Below are positions 7,987-12,887 of a DNA stretch of 14,653 nucleotides, piece by piece; position 1 is the stretch's first letter, and the number at the start of each line of letters is the position of its first letter. The notes below the pieces were generated by a model. That model worked only from the letters and a program-made list of their open reading frames with translations. It searched no databases and was not told the DNA's origin. The stretch lies in the NCBI GenBank assembly GCA_022710245.1, contig JAKLHH010000056.1, forward strand, positions 1 through 14,653, in the 5' to 3' direction. The DNA comes from Myxococcota bacterium (GTDB lineage Bacteria; Myxococcota; Polyangia; GCA-2747355; JAKLHH01). The translations under genes were made by a program, and so were the position numbers.

Positions 7987-8012
7987 CACGGGTGGGCGCG
8001 GCCTCCCAGGGT
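7987..8012 (+). promoter_or_regulatory. Dyad element upstream of the second lipoprotein promoter, candidate activator site
   Basis: The sequence is identical at 24 of 26 positions to the element at 6670-6695, and lies about 110-135 bases before the predicted transcription start at 8122. Its core TGGGCGCGGCCTCCCA is a weaker dyad than the first copy. No T-run follows. The surrounding DNA is much less similar between the two intergenic regions, which suggests that the element has been kept by selection. Confidence 0.45.
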
Positions 8013-8095
8013 GCCGCCCCCCTGCGGCTCGCGCCGGGTTTCCCTCCGTGGACGTGATCTCGCACGGATCGGTGTCGTACTCCGGCCTCCGGTGC

Positions 8096-8111
8096 TGGCA
8101 CCGCGCTTGCT
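8096..8111 (+). promoter_or_regulatory. Sigma-54 (RpoN) -24/-12 promoter of the second cysteine-rich lipoprotein
   Basis: TGGCACC-GCGC-TTGCT has the same match and the same 10-base GG-to-GC spacing as the copy at 6757-6772. Predicted transcription start is near 8122, with AGGAGGA at 8134-8140 and ATG at 8144. The variable N4 spacer differs (GCGC versus GGCC) while the boxes are preserved, as expected for a functional site. Confidence 0.8.
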
Positions 8112-8143
8112 CAAGCTCCGGGGTGGACAACGCAGGAGGAGCC

Positions 8144-9148
8144 ATGCACTCGCGTATCGCGCTGGGAACCTTGCTGGTGATCATGTCCGGCTGCGGCGGC
8201 GAGGCGGGCGAGGACCCGACCAGCGGCAACACCCTGACGCCGGGCGAGGCCTGCACGGACCCCGTGAAGTGCTGCACCCAGGACAAGATGGTCTGCACCG
8301 GCGACCCCGACAAGGGCCTGGTCTGCCACTGCTCCGACCTCTGGGACTGCTCGAAGAACCCGGCCAAGTGCGAGCAGACGATGCCGACGCCGACGACGCC
8401 ATCGGGCGGCGGCAGCTGGAGCTGCACCTGGGCCGCGGGCAGCTACTCCTGCACGGCCAAGGGCAGCAAGAGCGCCCCGCCGGGAGGCAGCGGCTGGAGC
8501 TGCTCCTGGGTCGCTTCCTCGTCGAGCTGGAAGTGCACCTCGACCTTCCCGCCGAACCCGAGCAACACGCCCGAGGGCGGCGCCTACTGGCAGTGCTCCG
8601 TCGACAACGAGCTCGACAAGGTGGTCTGCGACAAGAAGGGCTCCACCAACCCCAACCCGGCGCCGACTCCGACCCCGACGCCCACGCCCACGCCGACCCC
8701 GACGCCGACGCCGAAGCCCGGCGACGAGTGCGTGCCCGGCCAGAAGAAGTGGTGCGACGGCGAGATCTACTGCGGCTGGGGCCAGACCACCTGCCTGCCG
8801 AGCGGCAAGTGGGACGAGAAGTGCGTCGAGCTCACGGACGGCAGCCGGCCGAACACCCCCTGCGCCTGCCACTTCTTCTACTTCAAGGAGAAGTGCTGCG
8901 AGACCCCGGACTGCATCGTGCCGACGGGGGCGAAGACCCAGATCTGCGACTTCTCCTCGGGCACGCTCTGCTCGCCCTGCAACCCGGATCAGCCGAGCTG
9001 CAGCGAGCAGGGCGGCAAGTGCGTGGTGCTGCAGGCCACCTACGAGTCCTTCTGCAGCAAGGGGTGCAGCTCCAGCGTCCCCTGCCCCTCCGGCTACAAC
9101 TGCCAGAAGAACCAGTGCGTCCCGCAGTCGGGCACCTGCGTGCCCTGA
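8144..9148 (+). CDS. Cysteine-rich secreted lipoprotein, second tandem paralog
   Basis: The predicted protein has 334 residues from ATG 8144, behind AGGAGGA. The frame is open further left to 7955, but that part precedes the predicted transcription start. The signal peptide ends VIMSGC with lipidated Cys17; Met at position -3 of the lipobox is less usual than the Leu of the paralog. It has 35 further cysteines, the same number as the 6809 gene and in the same order: CTDPVKCC module, two W-x-C-x-W repeats (91-131), Trp/Cys segment, linker, CVPGQKKWCDGEIYCGWGQT module, then a C-terminal domain with CCETPDC and CPSGYNC. The linker is eight Pro-Thr dipeptides (residues 174-189). The function is unknown. 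The product is predicted to be a surface or periplasmic lipoprotein co-regulated with its neighbour. The PT linker may be a flexible spacer or an O-glycosylation target; this is inference. Confidence 0.9.
   Translation: MHSRIALGTLLVIMSGCGGEAGEDPTSGNTLTPGEACTDPVKCCTQDKMVCTGDPDKGLVCHCSDLWDCSKNPAKCEQTMPTPTTPSGGGSWSCTWAAGSYSCTAKGSKSAPPGGSGWSCSWVASSSSWKCTSTFPPNPSNTPEGGAYWQCSVDNELDKVVCDKKGSTNPNPAPTPTPTPTPTPTPTPTPKPGDECVPGQKKWCDGEIYCGWGQTTCLPSGKWDEKCVELTDGSRPNTPCACHFFYFKEKCCETPDCIVPTGAKTQICDFSSGTLCSPCNPDQPSCSEQGGKCVVLQATYESFCSKGCSSSVPCPSGYNCQKNQCVPQSGTCVP
8663..8710 (+). repeat. Six-base (Pro-Thr) microsatellite in the second lipoprotein
   Basis: There are eight consecutive CC[GC]-AC[TCG] codon pairs, giving (PT)8. 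Third-base differences show that it is not a fresh pure repeat, but copy number could still change by slippage in 6-base steps without breaking the frame. Confidence 0.85.
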
Positions 9149-9166
9149 CACGACAGGGGCCCCCTC

Positions 9167-9182
9167 CGGCACGAGACAGGCT
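9167..9182 (+). promoter_or_regulatory. Degenerate sigma-54-like -24/-12 site upstream of the beta-propeller gene
   Basis: CGGCACG-AGAC-AGGCT matches 9 of 12 consensus positions and keeps the essential GG and GC pairs 10 bases apart. The predicted start at about 9193 would give an essentially leaderless transcript beginning at GTG 9194. The poor TT of the -12 box and the lack of a leader keep the confidence low. Confidence 0.25.
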
Positions 9183-9193
9183 ATCCTAGTGAG

Positions 9194-10405
9194 GTGCACC
9201 TCGCAGCTGCAGCCTGCCTGCTCCTCGCCCTGAGCGCCTCCGCGTGCACCCGCCTCGGCTTCCGGCCCATCCGGGGCGATGCAGCTCCGACGGACGGAGC
9301 GGGCCTCGCGGACGCCCGGACCGACGCAGGGGGCCTCCTGGACGCCCCGACTGACCGTCCACGCCCCGAGGGCCCCGTCGTCGATCGGCTGCAGGAGCGG
9401 CCCGCCGACGCCTCCCCTGCCGATCTGGCGCCCGTCGGCCTGACGCCGCTGAGCAGCCTGAGCGCGCCGTTTCCCGGGCTCGGCCAGGCGATCGCGCAGA
9501 GCGGCGACCTGGCTGTCCTGGGCACCGCCGACGGCAGCCCCGCCGTCGGGGTGACACTGTACTCACTCGCCTCAACGGCTGCCCCGGTGAAGCTCGGGAG
9601 CTTTCGCACGGACACTGGACCGGGCGCGCTCAACGGCTGGGGCAACGACGTCCTCGGCGTCACGCTCGCGGGTGGGCGCGCCTACCTGGCGACCTACTAC
9701 GGCGGCGTGGTCGTCCTCGACCTCGACGCCACGGCCGGCACGCTCAGCTTCGCCGGTGGGCTGCACCTCGCCAAGGAGTCGTGGACCGTCGCTGTCAGCG
9801 GAGCGCGAGCCTATGTGGCCAACACCGGCGGGCTCATCGTCCTCGACGTGAGCGGCGCCCAGCCGATCCAGGTCGGGAGCCTGCCGCTGGCGGGACAGCC
9901 CCACGACGTGCAGCTCGTCGGGACCACCGCCTACCTGGCCTCGATGAGCCACTTTCAGATCGTCAGCGTCGCCAGCCCCGCGAGCCCCACGCTGCTCGGC
10001 GAGCTCGACCTCACCAGCGTGGATCCGACAGCGACCATCTACGAGGCCTGGGTCGCCGGCGCCCACGCTTACCTGGTGGCGAAGGAGAGCGCGCGGCTCC
10101 TCGTCGTCGACGTGGCGAGCCCCGCGAAGCCGGCCCTGGTCTGGAGCAGCCCGACGGGCCCCGATCAGTACCGCGCGCTCGACGGCGACAGCGCCGCGGG
10201 CCAGCTGGTGATCGGCGTCGGCACCAACGGGACGGGCAGCGGCTCGCTGCGGCTCTACGATCTGAGCACCCCGACCGCGCCGGCGCTGCGCGCCGAGGCC
10301 CAGGTGGGGAGTCCGGTCTACGAGGTCACGGTGAGCGGCGGGCGCGTCGTCGCCAGCTGCCAGGACGGCGGAGCGCGCGTGCTGCAGATCACGACGGGCC
10401 CGTAG
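9194..10405 (+). CDS. Lipoprotein with LVIVD-type beta-propeller repeats
   Basis: The predicted protein has 403 residues from GTG at 9194. A hydrophobic signal (MHLAAAACLLLALSASAC) suggests lipidation at Cys18, though the lipobox SASAC is not ideal. Residues 27-80 are an Asp/Ala/Pro/Gly-rich linker (DARTDAGG, DAPTDRPRPEG) typical of myxobacterial lipoproteins. From about residue 85 there are at least five repeats with a hydrophobic x-[IVL]-x-D/S-V core: GVVVLDLDAT, GLIVLDVSGAQP, FQIVSVASPASP, ARLLVVDVASPAKP and SLRLYDLSTPTAP. This is the pattern of LVIVD repeat beta-propellers, usually extracellular with unknown ligands. There is no clear Shine-Dalgarno site, so translation may be leaderless or the start misplaced. 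It lies 45 bases after the paralog at 8144-9148 and could be reached by read-through or by the weak -24/-12-like site at 9167-9182. It is convergent with the next gene, separated by 2 bases. Confidence 0.85.
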   Translation: MHLAAAACLLLALSASACTRLGFRPIRGDAAPTDGAGLADARTDAGGLLDAPTDRPRPEGPVVDRLQERPADASPADLAPVGLTPLSSLSAPFPGLGQAIAQSGDLAVLGTADGSPAVGVTLYSLASTAAPVKLGSFRTDTGPGALNGWGNDVLGVTLAGGRAYLATYYGGVVVLDLDATAGTLSFAGGLHLAKESWTVAVSGARAYVANTGGLIVLDVSGAQPIQVGSLPLAGQPHDVQLVGTTAYLASMSHFQIVSVASPASPTLLGELDLTSVDPTATIYEAWVAGAHAYLVAKESARLLVVDVASPAKPALVWSSPTGPDQYRALDGDSAAGQLVIGVGTNGTGSGSLRLYDLSTPTAPALRAEAQVGSPVYEVTVSGGRVVASCQDGGARVLQITTGP

Positions 10406-10407
10406 CC

Positions 10408-11151
10408 CTACGCCGGGTAGACGAGCTCGAGCTTGACGTGGGCGCCGGGCCCGACGGTGACGGTCTGCTTGCGGCCGCCGAGCTTCTCGTGCCAGAGGCC
10501 GAGGGTGTAGCTCCCCGGCGGGACCTGCTCGAGCGCGAAGCGCCCCTCGGCGTCGCTGACGACGTGGTAAGGGTGGCCGAAGCAGACGATCCAGGCGACC
10601 TCCCAGGGGTGCACGTCGCAGAGCACCTTCACCAGCCCCTCGCGCCGGACGCGGCGCTGGAGCTTCTGCTTGTCGGGCATCCCGTCATTGAAGAGCGTAT
10701 TGCCGGTCGCCACCTCGATGGCGTGGAACGTGTTGAGCACCGGGTCCTGGTTCTCGATGGTGAGCTTGCCGGGCATCATGGTGAGGATGTGGGGGACGAA
10801 GGTACAGCGCAGCTCGGCCAGGGTCGGCGCCTGCGGCCCGGGCTCGCGGCCGCGCGTGAGGCCCTCGAGGAAGACCACCGCGTTCCTCAGCCCGCCCTTC
10901 GCCGACTGCAGGAGCTCCTCGGAGCGGAGGTCGAACTTCTGACAGTAGGCGCAGGAGCCGGTCAGCTTCAGCTTGGCCGGCCTCGGCGCGCGCCCGGCCC
11001 AGCGGACCACCCCGGAGATGCGGCCGGGGCTGGCGACCGCGCCGGGGAGGTAGGCGGCCCGCGCCGGGCCCTCCCCGAGGAGCGTGAGGCCGAGGCCGGC
11101 GGCGCCCGCCTGGAGCAGCTGGCGACGGGTGAGGCTGGGGGCGTCGTGCAT
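10408..11151 (-). CDS. Tat-exported cupredoxin-like protein with carboxypeptidase-regulatory-like fold
   Basis: The predicted protein has 247 residues, with ATG at 11149-11151 behind GAGGAG. The N-terminus carries a twin-arginine signal, TRRQLLQ (8-14), then a hydrophobic stretch ending about residue 32 (ARA before AYLPG). Residues 43-52 and 198-220 (DAEGRFALEQVPPGSYTLGL) resemble carboxypeptidase-regulatory-like beta folds. The middle has the plastocyanin-like pattern CTFVPHI (116-122), NTFHAIEV (140-147) and LCDVHPWEVAWI (177-188). Candidate copper ligands are His143, Cys178 and His181, plus a methionine. A CAYC motif (67-70) could bind metal or form a disulfide. Export by Tat fits a cofactor bound before export. 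Proteins of this architecture are common in environmental bacteria and are usually described as cupredoxin-like, with no proven reaction. It sits alone on the minus strand, divergent from the 11297 operon by 145 bases. Confidence 0.85.
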   Translation of the reverse strand: MHDAPSLTRRQLLQAGAAGLGLTLLGEGPARAAYLPGAVASPGRISGVVRWAGRAPRPAKLKLTGSCAYCQKFDLRSEELLQSAKGGLRNAVVFLEGLTRGREPGPQAPTLAELRCTFVPHILTMMPGKLTIENQDPVLNTFHAIEVATGNTLFNDGMPDKQKLQRRVRREGLVKVLCDVHPWEVAWIVCFGHPYHVVSDAEGRFALEQVPPGSYTLGLWHEKLGGRKQTVTVGPGAHVKLELVYPA

Positions 11152-11260
11152 GCGTCACTCCTCGGCTGGCGGCCGCTCCCCCGAGCCTACCAGGCCGCTC
11201 CTCGCCTGGGAAGGCGGCCCGGCGCCCAGCGCCGCCAGGTCCGAGCGGACCACAGGGCGT

Positions 11261-11288
11261 TTGACCGCAGAACAAAGCGCGATAAGAT
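11261..11288 (+). promoter_or_regulatory. Sigma-70-type promoter of the 11297 operon
   Basis: TTGACC (11261-11266, 5 of 6 consensus) and TAAGAT (11283-11288, 4 of 6) are separated by 16 bases. Transcription would begin at about 11294-11296, right at the ATG 11297. No Shine-Dalgarno site is present before this ATG, so both signals point to a leaderless mRNA. Confidence 0.55.
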
Positions 11289-11296
11289 GAACAGCC

Positions 11297-11944
11297 ATGA
11301 GCTCAAGACCATGCCTCGCACTCCCGGCGCTCCTCCTGGCCGCCTGCAGCGGCTCCTCGATCGCGGACCTGCAGGGCGGCTGGAGCGGCACCGTCACCTG
11401 CTTCGGCGACACCAGCGAGATCAGCCTCGGCATCCTGATCGAGAGCGAACACATCGGCGGCAGCGGCCAGATCCGCACCAAGGGGTCCAACGCGGACTTC
11501 GCGCTCGACGGCGGCCAGGTCGAGACCACCCGGGTCGCCGCCTGCAACGATCCCTTCTGCGACGCGGACGACGAGTGCGCCGCCAAGCTGCGCACCGTCG
11601 GGGTGCCGGGCACCTGCGTCGCCGAGGCCAAGAAGGTCTGCAAGCCCTGCTTCCAGTCGAACGACAACGGCCTCTTCGAGTGCACCGACCCCTCCTGCTC
11701 CACCGACAGCGACTGCGCCAAGAAGCTCACCAGCCGCTGCGTGCAGGGCACCTGCACGCCGTGCTACGAGGCGACGCGGTGGAAGCAGGTGACCATCACT
11801 CTGCGTGACAACAACTCCGCCATCCCGGACCCGGTGCTCACGCTCTGGCGCTACAGCGACCAGCGGATGGAGGGGACCATCACGAAGTTCTGCCCTGACG
11901 AGGACCGCCGGGTCCCCCAGGTGACCGTGGAGAAGACAAGATGA
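11297..11944 (+). CDS. Cysteine-rich lipoprotein with a split beta domain
   Basis: The predicted protein has 215 residues from ATG 11297. Its signal peptide ends LLLAAC, a classic lipobox with lipidated Cys17. Residues 25-80 look like the first strands of a small beta domain (LQGGWSGTVTCFGD, IGGSGQIRTKG, FALDGGQVETT). Two repeated cysteine modules of the form C-x-D-P-x-C-x-x-D-x-[DE]-C-A-x-K-L follow at about 83-120 and 128-156, each ending C-x-x-C-like (CKPC, CTPC). Residues 160-215 return to beta-type sequence (WKQVTITLRDN, MEGTITKFCPDE). The cysteine modules therefore seem inserted into the beta domain. The function is not recognised; the protein should be anchored outside the cytoplasm. 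It appears to be transcribed from the promoter at 11261-11288, possibly without a leader. Its stop overlaps the next start as ATGA, so the two genes are translationally coupled. Confidence 0.85.
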   Translation: MSSRPCLALPALLLAACSGSSIADLQGGWSGTVTCFGDTSEISLGILIESEHIGGSGQIRTKGSNADFALDGGQVETTRVAACNDPFCDADDECAAKLRTVGVPGTCVAEAKKVCKPCFQSNDNGLFECTDPSCSTDSDCAKKLTSRCVQGTCTPCYEATRWKQVTITLRDNNSAIPDPVLTLWRYSDQRMEGTITKFCPDEDRRVPQVTVEKTR

Positions 11945-12558
11945 CCATCACCTCCGAGCGTCAGGTCGAGACGACCAAGCTGGTGCGGGAGCTCCTCGGC
12001 GAGAGCTACACGCACCTCCGCGTCAAGCGCGTGATGATCGAGGAGGACCTCGAGCGCAAGACCAGCTCGGTGAGCTGCGAGGGCACCGACGAGTCAAACG
12101 GGAGCACCTTCATCATCGCGGGGCAGGGCGTCGGTCTGATCAACGCCTTCTTCCAGGGGATGGTGGACCGCTTCGCGACCGAGTACCCCTCGCTCAAGAC
12201 GATCACCTTCTCCTCCTTCTCGGTGCAGGCGCACCTGGACACCAAGCAGGAGCTCTCCGGCACCGACTCGGAGGGCGAGGTGACGCTGCAGGTCGCCAAC
12301 TCCGAGGGGAAGCTCTTCCGCTTCACGCACGTCTCGCGCAGCGTGATCTCCTCGGCGGTCATCGTCACCCTGCTCGGCGTCGAGTACTTCATCAACAGCG
12401 AGCGCGCCTTCGTCTCGGCCTACCACGCGCTGAAGGACGCCAAGGAGCGCAACCGCGCCGATCTGGTGCAGCGCTTCACGAACGTGATGGCGACGCTGGT
12501 GCAGAACACCTCCTACTCCGAGGTGACCAGCAAGATCCGGAGCGAGATCGGCCGCTAG
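11941..12558 (+). CDS. Stand-alone LeuA-type (2-isopropylmalate synthase) regulatory-domain protein
   Basis: The predicted protein has 205 residues, with no signal peptide or membrane segment, so it should be cytoplasmic. Residues 50-155 match the allosteric/dimerisation domain of 2-isopropylmalate and related synthases: GQGVGLINAFFQGM (61-74) corresponds to the family's G-x-G-P-V-D-A turn, FSVQAHL (93-99) to the following strand, TDSEGEVTLQV (108-118) to D-A-x-G-E-V-x-V, and RSVISSAVIVTLLGVEYFIN (133-152) to the terminal helix. The catalytic TIM barrel is absent, so it cannot make isopropylmalate by itself. In full-length enzymes this domain binds the end-product leucine or isoleucine. Here it may bind a small ligand or a partner protein; this is inference. 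The start overlaps the lipoprotein stop (ATGA) and a GGAG lies upstream. The cupin gene follows 26 bases later. Confidence 0.75.
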   Translation: MTITSERQVETTKLVRELLGESYTHLRVKRVMIEEDLERKTSSVSCEGTDESNGSTFIIAGQGVGLINAFFQGMVDRFATEYPSLKTITFSSFSVQAHLDTKQELSGTDSEGEVTLQVANSEGKLFRFTHVSRSVISSAVIVTLLGVEYFINSERAFVSAYHALKDAKERNRADLVQRFTNVMATLVQNTSYSEVTSKIRSEIGR

Positions 12559-12584
12559 CCGCGCTCACCGCGAGGAGGTCCACC

Positions 12585-12866
12585 GTGCCGTTGATCAAGG
12601 TCGAGAGGGCGACGCCGGAGCGGCTGAGGCAGCTCGGCGTCGAGGGCTGGAGCGCCTGGGAGTGCGGGCCAGAGACCTTCGACTGGGAGTACTCGAGCGA
12701 CGAGACCGCCTACGTGAAGGAGGGGCGGGTCAACGTGCGCGCCGAGGACGGCCAGGAGGTCAGCTTCGGCGCGGGCGACCTGGTGTTCTTTCCCCGCGGG
12801 CTGCGCTGCACCTGGACCGTGGTCGAGACGATCCGCAAGGTCTACACGTTCAACCGCCCCCTCTAG
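12585..12866 (+). CDS. Small single-domain cupin (DUF861/Cupin_3-like)
   Basis: The predicted protein has 93 residues from GTG 12585, preceded by GAGGAGG at 12573-12579. A single cupin fold is visible: FDWEYSSDETAYVKEG (32-47), RVNVRAEDGQEVSFGAGDLV (48-67), then FFPRGLRCTWTVVETIRKVY (68-87). The W-x-Y-x-x-D-E-x-x-Y-V-x-E-G and G-D-x-V-x-F-P-x-G motifs are typical of the DUF861/Cupin_3 group, which includes ureidoglycine aminohydrolase-related cupins. The catalytic histidines of classic cupins are missing, so a binding or sensor role is as likely as catalysis. It is probably the last gene of the 11297 operon. It converges with the von Willebrand factor gene, with 21 bases between the two stops. 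Confidence 0.85.
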   Translation: MPLIKVERATPERLRQLGVEGWSAWECGPETFDWEYSSDETAYVKEGRVNVRAEDGQEVSFGAGDLVFFPRGLRCTWTVVETIRKVYTFNRPL

Positions 12867-12887
12867 CGCGTCCCCCACACACCCCAG

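Larger units (their letters stand above)
6757..9148 (+). repeat. Tandem duplication of promoter plus lipoprotein gene
   Basis: The units 6757-7897 and 8096-9148 share the sigma-54 promoter, the Shine-Dalgarno site, gene order and nearly all cysteine positions. Long stretches of the proteins are identical (for example ACTDPVKCCTQDKM, GQKKWCDGEIYCGWGQTTCL). They differ mainly in the signal peptide, the linker (about 61 versus 32 residues) and scattered substitutions. Further upstream a 26-base dyad element is also duplicated. This is best explained by an old tandem duplication that included the regulatory region. Confidence 0.85.

Noticed and set aside
7955..8143. N-terminal extension of the second lipoprotein
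   Set aside because: It precedes the predicted transcription start and the Shine-Dalgarno site, and the signal peptide begins at ATG 8144.
8663..8710. CRISPR or regulatory repeat
   Set aside because: The repeat has a 6-base unit without spacers and codes in frame for Pro-Thr; it is a coding microsatellite.
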